Shown: positions 47,117-57,104 of the stretch, in pieces | Position numbering within the stretch: position 1 is the first letter of the stretch | How the letters are laid out: each line of letters opens with the position of its first letter | Source: Photobacterium kishitanii | GTDB taxonomy: Bacteria; Pseudomonadota; Gammaproteobacteria; Enterobacterales; Vibrionaceae | Length of the DNA: 64,000 bases | Assembly (NCBI RefSeq): GCF_003026355.1 | Contig: NZ_PYON01000010.1 | Coordinates: 62,001-126,000, forward strand | Reading direction: 5' to 3' | Notes under the pieces: generated by a model | What the model was told of the DNA's origin: nothing | The model's input: only the letters and a program-made list of their open reading frames with translations | Databases searched by the model: none | Translations under genes and position numbers: made by a program

Positions 47117-49218
47117 TTGTATCTTTTTGATAGCCTGAAAGAAGTCGCAACCAAGTACCTGTCGGAGCCTCAAATTGAGGTGCTTCGGCAGGCTTATCTT
47201 GTTGCTCGCGACGCCCATGAAGGCCAAACTCGTTCAACAGGCGAGCCTTATATAATCCATCCAGTTGCGGTTGCCCGTATTCTGGCAGAAATGCGTCTTG
47301 ATATTGAAACACTGATGGCAGCACTGCTGCATGATGTGATTGAAGATACCGAGGTCACTAAAGAGGATTTAGCCTGCCGTTTTGGCGATACAGTTGCCGA
47401 ATTGGTTGATGGCGTCTCTAAACTTGATAAACTGAAATTCCGCGATCGCAAAGAAGCCCAAGCCGAGAATTTCCGTAAAATGATCATGGCCATGGCGCAC
47501 GATATTCGCGTTATCCTGATTAAACTTGCCGATCGTACTCACAACATGCGCACGTTAGGTGCTTTACGCCCTGATAAACGTCGCCGCATTGCGCGTGAAA
47601 CCCTTGAAATATTCTCTCCGCTTGCCCACCGTCTTGGTATTCATAACATCAAATCTGAACTTGAAGAGCTTGGTTTTGAAGCGTTATATCCCAACCGCTA
47701 CCGCGTCCTAAAACAAGTCGTCGCAGCAGCCCGTGGCAATCGCAAAGAAATGATTAATAAAATTCACGCTGAAATTGAGGGTCGCCTTAATGATGCGGGA
47801 ATAACAGCAGAAGTATCTGGTCGCGAAAAGAATTTATACTCCATCTATAACAAGATGAAGAACAAAGAACAACGCTTCCATTCGATCATGGATATCTACG
47901 CTTTTCGCGTATTAGTTAATGATCTTGATACTTGCTACCGCGTATTGGGTCAGGTACATAACCTGTATAAACCCCGCCCAAGCCGTATGAAAGATTATAT
48001 CGCTATTCCAAAAGCCAATGGCTATCAGTCGCTACATACTTCCCTAGTTGGCCCTCACGGGGTGCCTGTCAAGTACAAATTCGCACTGAAGACATGGATC
48101 AAATGGCAGATAAAGGTGTCGCAGCCCATTGGACTTACAAAGACGGTGAAACCCCAGGGACCACCGCCCAAGTTAAAGCTCAACGTTGGATGCAAAGCCT
48201 ATTAGAACTTCAACAAAGTGCCGGTAGCTCATTTGAGTTTATCGAAAACGTTAAATCTGATCTTTTCCCTGATGAAATTTACGTTTTCACCCCTAAAGGT
48301 CGTATTGTTGAACTGCCCGTTGGCGCTACCGCGGTTGATTTTGCCTATGCCGTTCATACGGATATCGGTAATACTTGTGTCGGTTCTCGTGTCGATCGCC
48401 AGCCTTACCCATTAAGTAAGCCACTGAAAAATGGACAAACCATCGACATTATCAGCGCCCCAGGTGCTCGACCTAATGCCGCATGGCTTAACTATGTAGT
48501 CACTTCACGCGCCCGTACTAAAATTCGTCAAGTATTAAAAACCATGCGCCGTGATGAATCGATTACCCTTGGCCGTCGGTTACTGAATCATGCCTTAGGC
48601 AGTGTCAGTATGCAGACCATCGCTGCCGAAAACATCGCTAAAGTACTCAGTGATCTTAAACTTGAAACCGTCGATGATTTACTGACGGAAATTGGTTTGG
48701 GTGAACTAATGAGTGTAGTTATTGCACGTCGATTATTAGGTAGCACTGACGAACTAACGACTAAAAACGGTGATCGCCGCTTACCGATTCAAGGTGCTGA
48801 TGGTATTTTGCTAACCTTTGCTAATTGCTGTCATCCGATTCATGGTGATCCGATTGTGGCTCATGTCAGTCCGGGCAAAGGCTTAGTTATTCACCGTGAG
48901 GAATGTGCCAATATTCGTGGTTACCGTAAGGAGCCCGATAAGTACATGGCGGTTGAATGGAGTGAAGACATTGAGCAAGAGTTTGTGACTAATCTCAAAG
49001 TCGACATGCAAAATCACCAAGGCGCATTAGCTGATTTAACCAACACTATTGCTGCGACAGGCTCTAATATTCAAGGTTTAGCGACCGAAGAAAAAGATGG
49101 CCGTCTGTATACTATTACCGTACGCCTGACCACCAAGAGCCGTGTGCACTTGGCCAATATCATGCGTCGTATTCGTATCATGCCAGATGTAGTGCGGGTT
49201 GCTCGCCAGAAAAATTAA
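47117..49218 (+). pseudogene. spoT: SpoT, (p)ppGpp synthetase/hydrolase, frameshifted
   Basis: Bifunctional alarmone enzyme read in two frames. The first part (47117-48205; TTG start, as in Escherichia coli) holds the HD hydrolase domain (HDVIED about residues 72-77) and most of the synthetase domain (GREKNLYSIYNKMKNK, IAIPKANGYQSLHTSL). After GPHGVPV at 48070 the expected EVQIRTEDMDQMADKG continues only in the next frame, since one G is missing (GTC-AAGTA for GTC-GAAGTA). The second part, to 49218, has TGS, the conserved CC region (FANCCHPIHGDP) and ACT. As read, the product stops after 362 residues; restored it would be 700. Either a sequence error or a real truncation that removes the regulatory domains. 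Confidence 0.92.
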
Positions 49219-49253
49219 CACTATTCGCTTAATGTAGTGCTAATAATCTTAAT

Positions 49254-49277
49254 AAAACGCCCGCTTGCGGGCGTTTT
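49254..49277 (+). terminator. spoT terminator
   Basis: AAAACGCCCGC, TT turn, GCGGGCGTTTT: an 11-bp palindrome after spoT. Confidence 0.88.
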
Positions 49278-49342
49278 GTGTATTTGGCTGCCAATCCATA
49301 TTATTATGGGGTTATTCTTATTATCGCAAATAGCATAACAGT

Positions 49343-50071
49343 ATGACTCCTGATCGCTTTCAACGTATTCATCAAGTATTAGCCACCCGCCAGCCCGATC
49401 TCACCGTCTGTATGGAAGAAGTTCACAAACCGAATAATGTCTCCGCTATTATTCGTACCGCAGATGCAGTTGGTGTCCATAAAGTGCATGCGGTGTGGCC
49501 CAAAGAGGCGATGAAAGTACTGAGTCATACTTCAGCTGGTGCCCGTAACTGGGTCGAACTTGAGACTCACGACACCATGGTTGAGGCTATCAGTGCCCTA
49601 AAAGCGCAAGGCATGCAGGTACTCGCAACTAATTTATCAGCCTCTGCGGTTGATTTTCGTGAGGTCGATTACACCAAACCAACGGCAATTATTCTCGGTG
49701 GTGAAAAAAATGGTATCACCGCTGAAGCATTAGCGCTCGCAGATCAAGATATCATTATTCCAATGGTTGGCATGGTGCAATCTCTCAATGTTTCTGTCGC
49801 CAGTGCATTAATTCTCTACGAAGCCCAACGCCAACGTCAAAATGCAGGTATGTATGATCGCACCACGACCTTACTTGATGATACTGTGGTAAATCGAATT
49901 CTATTTGAACGTGGGCATCCGGTATTAGCCAATGTAGCTAAACAAAAAAATTTACCGTACCCGCAATTAGATGATCAAGGCCAGATTGTTGCCGACGAGC
50001 AATGGTGGGCAGCGATGCAAGCTAAAAAAATCAAACGCCCTGTCGCGACTAGCGTAATTAACAAGGACTAA
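49343..50071 (+). CDS. trmH: TrmH, tRNA (Gm18) 2'-O-methyltransferase
   Basis: SPOUT-class enzyme methylating the ribose of G18 in many tRNAs. MTPDRFQRIHQVLATRQPDL and MEEVHKPNNVSAIIRTADA open the domain; ILGGEKNGIT and VQSLNVSVASALILYEAQRQR form the knot and cofactor site. 242 residues with a C-terminal extension typical of TrmH. The start lacks a strong ribosome site. recG begins 2 bases after the stop, so the pair is coupled. Confidence 0.95.
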   Translation: MTPDRFQRIHQVLATRQPDLTVCMEEVHKPNNVSAIIRTADAVGVHKVHAVWPKEAMKVLSHTSAGARNWVELETHDTMVEAISALKAQGMQVLATNLSASAVDFREVDYTKPTAIILGGEKNGITAEALALADQDIIIPMVGMVQSLNVSVASALILYEAQRQRQNAGMYDRTTTLLDDTVVNRILFERGHPVLANVAKQKNLPYPQLDDQGQIVADEQWWAAMQAKKIKRPVATSVINKD

Positions 50072-50073
50072 CC

Positions 50074-52155
50074 ATGAGCGGACAACTCCTCAACACTATC
50101 GCCCTCACTGAACTTGCCGGTGTTGGCGCCAAAATGGCAGAAAAATTGCGTAAAATTGGACTTAATAACGTTCAAGATGTGCTGTTTCATTTGCCACTTC
50201 GTTATGAGGATCGCACCCGCATTTGGCCAATTAATCGCGTTGCTCCTGGTCAATTTCTAACGGTTCAAGGTGAAGTCAGCCATTGCAGCATTCAATTTGG
50301 CAAACGCAAAATGCTGACGGTAAAAATTGGTGATACCACCGGCTCAGTTACGCTGAAGTTTTTTAACTTTAATGCTGCCATGAAAAATAATTTCAGTAAC
50401 GGCAAACAAGTAAAAGCCTATGGAGAGATCAAAGGCAGCCAATTTGGATTAGAAATTATTCATCCCGATTACCGCATTTTTTCTGAACCAACTGAACTTA
50501 GCGTTGAAGAAACACTGACCCCGGTTTACCCCACCACTGATGGTTTACGCCAAGCAACATTGCGTAATTTGACCGATCAGGCCTTGAACTTACTTGAAAA
50601 ATCAGCCGTTACTGAGTTACTACCAACAGGGCTCTATGATCAACAAATGACCCTCGCGCAAGCCTTGCAAGTTATGCACCGTCCGACAGCCGATATTTCA
50701 TTAGAACAATTTGACGCCGGTAAACATCCAGCCCAAAAACGTCTCATTTTAGAAGAATTATTAGCCCAAAATTTATCAATGCTGGCGCTACGCAGTAAAG
50801 GTCAACAGCACCAAAGTTGGTCATTAGCTCCCCAAGATAGTCTCAAGCAGCAACTCCTCACAAGCTTACCGTTTACCCCTACTGGTGCTCAGCAACGGGT
50901 GGTAGCTGATATTGAAGCTGATCTTGCTAAATCGCAGCCTATGATGCGTTTAGTACAAGGGGATGTTGGCTCAGGTAAAACCTTAGTGGCAGCGCTTGCC
51001 GCCTTACGTGCAATTGAGCATGGTTATCAAGTGGCATTAATGGCACCTACAGAATTACTGGCGGAACAACATGCGCTTAACTTTGCTCAGTGGCTCAACC
51101 CAATGGGCATTGAGGTCGGCTGGATGGCAGGGAAACTTAAAGGTAAAGCGCGCGAAAAAGAACTGATCCGGATTGCTAATGGTGATGCCAAAATGGTGGT
51201 AGGCACTCATGCCTTGTTTCAAGACCTGGTGGTATTTAATAACCTTGCCCTGATTATTATCGACGAACAACACCGTTTTGGTGTTCATCAACGGCTTGAT
51301 CTACGTGAAAAAGGGGCTGCTAGTGGCTATTATCCACATCAGTTAGTGATGACCGCAACCCCGATTCCTCGCACCTTAGCCATGACAGCTTATGCTGATA
51401 TGGATACTTCAGTGATCGATGAACTACCACCAGGTCGAACACCTATTCAAACCGTTGCGCTACCTGATAGCCGTCGCCCACAAATTATTGAACGCATTCG
51501 TGCAGCATGTCAGCAAGAAGGTCGCCAAACCTATTGGGTATGTACACTGATTGATGAATCAGAAGTGCTTGAAGCACAAGCTGCATCAGATACAGCTGAT
51601 GAGTTAACGCGCTTATTACCAGAGCTTAGCGTTGGTTTAGTTCATGGCCGCATGAAGCCCAAAGAGAAACAAGCCATTATGGCAAGCTTCAAAGCCGGTG
51701 AAATTGACTTACTGGTAGCAACCACAGTAATTGAAGTCGGGGTTGATGTCCCCAATGCCAGTTTAATGGTGATTGAAAACCCAGAGCGGCTTGGATTGGC
51801 TCAATTACACCAGTTACGGGGTCGAGTCGGTCGTGGCGAAATCGCTAGTCATTGTGTATTGCTCTATCATGCGCCGCTAACTAAAACCGCCCAGAAACGC
51901 TTAGCGGTATTACGTGAAAGCAGCGATGGTTTTGTGATAGCCCAGCGGGATCTTGAGATTCGAGGTCCAGGTGAATTACTGGGTACTAAGCAAACCGGTA
52001 TTGCTGATTTTAAAGTTGCTGATTTAATTCGCGATCAATACTTAATTCCTCAAGTCCAAAAATTAGCCCGTTATATTCACGATCAATATCCAGATAACGC
52101 AACCGCTATTATCGATCGCTGGATAGGCCAACGAGAAAATTACTCTAACGCCTAA
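50074..52155 (+). CDS. recG: RecG, ATP-dependent DNA helicase
   Basis: Remodels stalled forks and branched DNA by branch migration. The N-terminal wedge domain (1-150) begins after LTELAGVGAKMAEKLRKIGL; superfamily 2 motor domains follow: Walker A VQGDVGSGKTLVA (about residues 290-302), motif II IIDEQHRFG (about 391-399), motif III TATPIPRTLAM, motif VI QLRGRVGRGE. 693 residues is the family norm. Last gene of the gmk-rpoZ-spoT-trmH-recG row. Confidence 0.97.
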   Translation: MSGQLLNTIALTELAGVGAKMAEKLRKIGLNNVQDVLFHLPLRYEDRTRIWPINRVAPGQFLTVQGEVSHCSIQFGKRKMLTVKIGDTTGSVTLKFFNFNAAMKNNFSNGKQVKAYGEIKGSQFGLEIIHPDYRIFSEPTELSVEETLTPVYPTTDGLRQATLRNLTDQALNLLEKSAVTELLPTGLYDQQMTLAQALQVMHRPTADISLEQFDAGKHPAQKRLILEELLAQNLSMLALRSKGQQHQSWSLAPQDSLKQQLLTSLPFTPTGAQQRVVADIEADLAKSQPMMRLVQGDVGSGKTLVAALAALRAIEHGYQVALMAPTELLAEQHALNFAQWLNPMGIEVGWMAGKLKGKAREKELIRIANGDAKMVVGTHALFQDLVVFNNLALIIIDEQHRFGVHQRLDLREKGAASGYYPHQLVMTATPIPRTLAMTAYADMDTSVIDELPPGRTPIQTVALPDSRRPQIIERIRAACQQEGRQTYWVCTLIDESEVLEAQAASDTADELTRLLPELSVGLVHGRMKPKEKQAIMASFKAGEIDLLVATTVIEVGVDVPNASLMVIENPERLGLAQLHQLRGRVGRGEIASHCVLLYHAPLTKTAQKRLAVLRESSDGFVIAQRDLEIRGPGELLGTKQTGIADFKVADLIRDQYLIPQVQKLARYIHDQYPDNATAIIDRWIGQRENYSNA

Positions 52156-52249
52156 CTCTGGTTTGATTACGTTTATTGGCACCTAAGACAATAAACGTAA
52201 TGGCTACCGAGGTTAAATAAACCCACTATCAATAAATACCTCAAAAATA

Positions 52250-52265
52250 AAGCAAACGATTGCTA
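52250..52265. promoter_or_regulatory. PurR-like box upstream of xanP
   Basis: AAGCAAACGATTGCTA keeps the PurR core GCAAACGNTTGC exactly (consensus ACGCAAACGTTTGCGT). It lies about 165 bases before the xanthine permease start. Purine repression of this gene would fit its function. Confidence 0.6.
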
Positions 52266-52428
52266 TTTATAAAAAGATAACTACAATAGCGGCAAATTTT
52301 CGCCACTTTAATCTCTGCCAGTGTTGATTTGGTTCTGAGTAACAGCAATCACAGAGCATCGCCAACCACACAATCATTCGCCCACTCAGCGCGAATAATG
52401 GATTCCAGAGAGTCGGTTAGGATCATCT

Positions 52429-53838
52429 ATGACCCAGCATCACACTAACGCAACGCCAAAAAACTCTGATCTTATTTATCGCTTAGATGATAGACCACCA
52501 CTACCACAAACCTTATTTGCAGCGACCCAACATTTATTGGCAATGTTTGTCGCGGTAATTACGCCATCACTGATTATTTGCCAATCACTGGGCTTACCCG
52601 CAAGTGATACTAATACCATTGTCAGTATGTCACTACTGGCATCTGGCATCGCTTCATTTATCCAAATTAGAACCTTTGGTCCAATTGGCTCAGGCTTACT
52701 GTCTATTCAAGGCACCAGTTTTAACTTCTTAGGCCCAATTATTGGTGCAGGCTTAGCCCTCAAAGCTGGCGGTGCTGATATTCAAACCATGATGGCGGCT
52801 ATTTTTGGCACCATTATTTTTGCCGCTTTCACAGAAGTGTTTATTTCCCGTATTTTGCAACATGCGCAACGTATTATTACTCCACTAGTGTCAGGAATTG
52901 TGGTGACATTAATCGGTTTGACCTTAATTCAAATTGGCCTGACATCCATTGGTGGTGGCTATAGTGCCATTGCCGACGGTAGCTTTGGCAGCCTCGATAA
53001 TTTGCTGCTTGCAGGTACTGTATTAGGGTTTATTGTATTGCTTAACCGCGTTAAAAATCCTTATTTACGAGTATCATCAATTGTTATCGCCATGGCAGCA
53101 GGTACATTGCTAGCATGGTTGCTAGGGATGCTAAATACCGACATTGCCCGCTCTAATGCATTAATTGCGATTCCGATGCCTATGCAATATGGGCTGAGTT
53201 TTGATTGGGGCTTATTAGTGCCATTAATGATAGTGTTTGCTGTGACCTCATTGGAAGCTATTGGCGATATTACTGCGACCTCTGAGACCTCCGAACAACC
53301 CGTCAAAGGGCCGTTATACATGAAGCGCATTAAGGGGGGCGTGTTAGCAGATGGGCTTAACTCTGCAATGGCGGCAGTATTTAATAGCTTTCCCAACTCA
53401 ACCTTTAGTCAAAACAACGGCATCATCCAACTAACAGGGGTTGCCAGCCGTTACATCGGTTATTTTGTGGCGGGTATGCTGGTGCTATTAGGCTTATTTC
53501 CTGATGTGGCAAATTTAGTACAGCTGATCCCTGAACCGGTATTAGGTGGCGCAACGATTGTCATGTTTGGCACCATTGCAGCTTCAGGTATTCGAATTAT
53601 TTCTCGCTGTCATCTCGACCGCCGTGCAATTTTAATCATGGCACTGTCTTTTTCTATGGGTTTAGGCATTGCGCAAAAGCCAGAGATTCTGCAGTTCTTA
53701 CCTGAGATTGTGAAAAGTATTTTATCTTCAGGCATGGCGGCCGGTGGTATCACTGCCATTTTATTAAATATCATTTTACCTGACGATAATGCAGCTGAAC
53801 ACGACCTAATTGATGATGCAAAGGTCGCTGAACACTAA
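52429..53838 (+). CDS. xanP: XanP-type NCS2 xanthine/purine permease
   Basis: Inner-membrane nucleobase:proton symporter with about 14 membrane segments. NCS2 signatures visible: [15 protein letters not shown] near the N-terminus (residues 29-43), [17 protein letters not shown], and [15 protein letters not shown] (about 278-292) with the conserved acidic residue; [18 protein letters not shown] is the family motif, and the rest resembles XanP of enterobacteria. Length 469. Substrate assigned by resemblance and by the PurR-like box upstream. AGGATCATCT precedes the start. Confidence 0.88.
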   Translation: MTQHHTNATPKNSDLIYRLDDRPPLPQTLFAATQHLLAMFVAVITPSLIICQSLGLPASDTNTIVSMSLLASGIASFIQIRTFGPIGSGLLSIQGTSFNFLGPIIGAGLALKAGGADIQTMMAAIFGTIIFAAFTEVFISRILQHAQRIITPLVSGIVVTLIGLTLIQIGLTSIGGGYSAIADGSFGSLDNLLLAGTVLGFIVLLNRVKNPYLRVSSIVIAMAAGTLLAWLLGMLNTDIARSNALIAIPMPMQYGLSFDWGLLVPLMIVFAVTSLEAIGDITATSETSEQPVKGPLYMKRIKGGVLADGLNSAMAAVFNSFPNSTFSQNNGIIQLTGVASRYIGYFVAGMLVLLGLFPDVANLVQLIPEPVLGGATIVMFGTIAASGIRIISRCHLDRRAILIMALSFSMGLGIAQKPEILQFLPEIVKSILSSGMAAGGITAILLNIILPDDNAAEHDLIDDAKVAEH

Positions 53839-53852
53839 TTATTACGCCAATT

Positions 53853-53886
53853 AAAAAAGCCCGCCTCAAATGAGAGCGGGCTTTTT
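53853..53886. terminator. Bidirectional terminator between xanP and envZ
   Basis: AAAAAAGCCCGC / GCGGGCTTTTT with an inner CTCA-TGAG extension of the stem; A and T runs on both strands. Confidence 0.92.
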
Positions 53887-53918
53887 ATTAGACGTTTTTT
53901 AAGCGTGCGCTTAAACCA

Positions 53919-55253
53919 TTACTGTTTTAGTTTATGTAATGGCAAACTAATCTCAACTCTCAGGCCACCTTCACTGCGATTACGCACCGAAATTGCCCCT
54001 TCATTTTGATCAATAATTCGCTTCACAATCGCCAACCCAAGTCCTGTACCTTCGGTTTCATTACCTCGTGCAGAATCACCGCGAGTAAGAGGTTGAAACA
54101 TCTTCGTGACTTGATCCGGTGCAATACCTGGACCATCATCCTCAACACAAAACCATGCTGATTTACGATCAACCGATGCGCCACTGGATAATTTAACCCA
54201 GCCATTACCGTAACGTTGAGCATTAATCACCAAGTTGGCAACGGCGCGTTTAAGTGCCACAGCATTGGCTAACACTGTACCTGGAATCGGAGTGAATTGC
54301 TGTTCAATAACGTTGCCATAACTACCTTCAGTATGGGCGACATCTTCTAACAACAGATTAAGATCAATATCTTCTACATCTTGTTTTTTAGTCGATTTTA
54401 AATAATCCATAAACTGACTAATAATCGCGTTACATTCTTCAGTATCAATGATCATTGAATCGGCTAAATAACTATCTTCAGGCGACATCATTTCAGTGGC
54501 TAATCGAATTCGCGTTAATGGGGTACGTAAATCATGACTGACTCCCGCCATTAATAAAGCCCGATCATCTTCAAGCTGCTTGATACCTTGTGACATTTGA
54601 TTAAATGCCTTGGTAACCGATCGAATCTCAGACGCCCCTTGTTCCGGTAACTGTGGTGGTGTTTCACCGCGTCCAACCTGCAAAGCCGCTTGTTCCAGCT
54701 CAACCAAAGGCCGATTTTGAATGCGAATAAACAGCCAACCGCCTGCAATCACTAAAAAAGCAATAATTAAGCTATAACGAAATAATGGTGCAAAGTCATC
54801 TTCTTGCAGTTCTGATAACGGAATCCGCATTAGAAAGTTTGGCATCGCATCGGTTTTCATCCATAGCACGTAACTATGAGCGCCAAGCAATAACCGCACG
54901 TCTGTTGGTGAATGTAATTCACGCGACATTTCCTCACTCAAATAACTAATATGAGTGGCATCATTAAATTCTTCGGCTCCGGGAGAATTAGGAGCATGTA
55001 AGGTCACGCCTAACTCTTCAAGCAACTTACGTCGAATAGGTCGATTAAGATAAATAGTTTGGCCATCGGCCATTTTAATATCTTCTTTCAACATCAACTT
55101 TACTTCGTAAGCTAAAATTCGATTAAACTGCTGAATACTTGGAAGAAGCGCGTAGTTCACTATTGTTAGATACGAAAAAATCTGGCTTGCGATTAACAAG
55201 CCAGCTAACAAGATCAGTGTTCGCGCAAAGGTACTTTTGGGCGATAACCGCAT
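53919..55253 (-). CDS. envZ: EnvZ, osmosensor histidine kinase
   Basis: Inner-membrane sensor kinase/phosphatase for OmpR. First membrane segment about residues 12-32, periplasmic domain to about 155, second segment about 158-176, then HAMP. Phospho-acceptor His is in [19 protein letters not shown] (about residue 240); N box [28 protein letters not shown]. Length 444. The start lies 3 bases after the ompR stop (TAAGTCATG), so the pair is coupled. Controls porin genes in response to osmolarity and pH. Confidence 0.95.
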   Translation of the reverse strand: MRLSPKSTFARTLILLAGLLIASQIFSYLTIVNYALLPSIQQFNRILAYEVKLMLKEDIKMADGQTIYLNRPIRRKLLEELGVTLHAPNSPGAEEFNDATHISYLSEEMSRELHSPTDVRLLLGAHSYVLWMKTDAMPNFLMRIPLSELQEDDFAPLFRYSLIIAFLVIAGGWLFIRIQNRPLVELEQAALQVGRGETPPQLPEQGASEIRSVTKAFNQMSQGIKQLEDDRALLMAGVSHDLRTPLTRIRLATEMMSPEDSYLADSMIIDTEECNAIISQFMDYLKSTKKQDVEDIDLNLLLEDVAHTEGSYGNVIEQQFTPIPGTVLANAVALKRAVANLVINAQRYGNGWVKLSSGASVDRKSAWFCVEDDGPGIAPDQVTKMFQPLTRGDSARGNETEGTGLGLAIVKRIIDQNEGAISVRNRSEGGLRVEISLPLHKLKQ

Positions 55254-55256
55254 GAC

Positions 55257-55976
55257 TTATGACTCACGACCATCGGGTACGAATACATAACCTAAACCCC
55301 ATACCGTTTGAATATAACGCGGGCGACTAGGATCTTCTTCTACCATACGGCGTAAGCGTGAAATCTGCACATCAATTGAACGTTCCATGGCTGAATATTC
55401 GCGGCCACGAGCCATATTCATTAGCTTGTCACGAGACATTGGTTCACGCGCATTGGTAACTAATGCTTTTAATACCGCAAACTCACCGGATGTTAGTGGC
55501 ATAGGGGCATCACCACGGAACATTTCACGAGTACCAAGATTTAGACGGAATTCACCAAACTCAATCACTTTACTAGAAACACTCGGTGCACCCGGTGCTT
55601 CAATCGTTTGACGGCGTAATACCGCTCGAATACGCGCTAATAATTCGCGAGGATTAAACGGTTTTGGCAAATAGTCATCGGCGCCAACTTCAAGACCAAC
55701 AATACGATCAACTTCATCGCCTTTGGCTGTTAGCATTAAAATAGGCAGCATGTTGTTAGCATTACGTAAGCGACGGCAGATAGACAAACCATCTTCACCA
55801 GGTAACATTAAATCCAATACCATCAGGTGAAAAGTTTCACGTGCAAGTAAACGATCCATTTGCTCGCCATTAGCAACACTACGTACCTGAAATCCTTGCT
55901 CAGAAAGATAACGCTCCAGCAACGCACGTAAACGCATGTCGTCATCGACCACTAATATCTTATAATTTTCCTGCAT
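55257..55976 (-). CDS. ompR: OmpR, response regulator
   Basis: Receiver domain (1-120): LVVDDDMRLR, phospho-acceptor Asp in LVLDLMLPGEDG (about residue 55), LTAKGDE, and LPKPFNPREL with the conserved Lys. The C-terminal winged helix (about 140-235) includes RSIDVQISRLRRMVEEDP and WGLGYVFVPDG. 239 residues. Regulates porins; partner kinase EnvZ is encoded directly downstream. Divergent from greB, as in E. coli. Confidence 0.96.
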   Translation of the reverse strand: MQENYKILVVDDDMRLRALLERYLSEQGFQVRSVANGEQMDRLLARETFHLMVLDLMLPGEDGLSICRRLRNANNMLPILMLTAKGDEVDRIVGLEVGADDYLPKPFNPRELLARIRAVLRRQTIEAPGAPSVSSKVIEFGEFRLNLGTREMFRGDAPMPLTSGEFAVLKALVTNAREPMSRDKLMNMARGREYSAMERSIDVQISRLRRMVEEDPSRPRYIQTVWGLGYVFVPDGRES

Positions 55977-56483
55977 TTTTCACCTTCATCGATCACGATA
56001 GCGTATTGTTACTAAGTGTACGCGAGTCGTAAAAACTAACGCTTAATTTGACTGTGAACGCCCTTTTCTAAATAGCCATTGGATAAAAATATCGCCAATT
56101 TACTACATCGAAATGATCGTTATCATCACCGCCGACATTGATTGTAGGGTAGCAATAATCACAACACACAATAATCACTGCAAGCTATAAATTATACCAT
56201 GCTAATTACTATCATGATTATGTTATTAAGATTCCAACAACATTCACCAACCACCCTTTCAGTATGCCTTTATAGCATGGCGCTTCATATCTGAACACCA
56301 CTTTACCTGAGAGATTAATTTACCACGCGAACAAGATTACATTTCACATATTTTGCTATATTTTACCATTAATTCCCTTGGTGAATATCGACCCACTCTA
56401 TCGTCGCAATTTAGCGGGATGCTACTTTCTATTTTGTGCTGGCAATGATAGAACAATGCCAAACCTATCGTTCGAGAATAATG
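55977..56483. other. ompR-greB divergent intergenic region
   Basis: About 500 AT-rich bases that must contain the ompR and greB promoters. I see no gene, strong hairpin or recognisable operator in it. Confidence 0.5.
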
Positions 56484-56957
56484 ATGAGAACCAATTTAAT
56501 TACCCGTGAAGGTTTTAATAAATTAGAACAAGAATTAAATTATTTATGGCGTGAAGAGCGTCCAGAAGTCACCAAGAAAGTCACCTGGGCAGCAAGTTTA
56601 GGTGACCGCAGTGAAAACGCAGATTATCAGTATAATAAGAAACGGTTGCGTGAAATTGATCGGCGGGTACGCTTTTTACGTAAACGGTTAGAAGCCGTTA
56701 AAGTCATTGATTATTCACCACAACAAGCTGGCAAAGTCTTCTTCGGGGCTTGGGTCGAAATTGAAAATGACGCGGGTGAGCAAAAAACGTTTCGAATCGT
56801 TGGCCCTGATGAAATTTATGGTCGTAACGATTACATCTCAATCGACTCCCCAATGGCGCGGGCTTTATTGAGCAAACAAGTAGATGATGAGGCTATAGTG
56901 ACGACTCCACTAGGTAAAAAAATGTGGTTTATTAATAATATTCGTTACCACGACTAA
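56484..56957 (+). CDS. greB: GreB, transcription elongation factor
   Basis: Rescues backtracked RNA polymerase by stimulating transcript cleavage. N-terminal coiled coil (about 1-75) with LWREERPEVTKKVTWAASLG and the tip acidic region DRSENADYQYNKKRLREID; C-terminal FKBP-like domain GKVFFGAWVEIENDAG to DYISIDSPMARALL. The family start MRTNLITREGF is at 56484, adjacent to an ATG at 56481; the frame runs further upstream to 56436 but that part is not GreB-like. 157 residues. Followed by tex, the enterobacterial order. Confidence 0.95.
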   Translation: MRTNLITREGFNKLEQELNYLWREERPEVTKKVTWAASLGDRSENADYQYNKKRLREIDRRVRFLRKRLEAVKVIDYSPQQAGKVFFGAWVEIENDAGEQKTFRIVGPDEIYGRNDYISIDSPMARALLSKQVDDEAIVTTPLGKKMWFINNIRYHD

Positions 56958-57104
56958 ACAATTTATCATGTCTAAACCAGCATCTCGACCAACAAAAATC
57001 AATGGGTTAGATATGGCCTAACACACTCTTCACCGCGGCTGACTTGCCAGACCAAGATTCGGCCGTAGAATGGAAGCTTAACGATCAACAAGAGATATCA
57101 ACGG

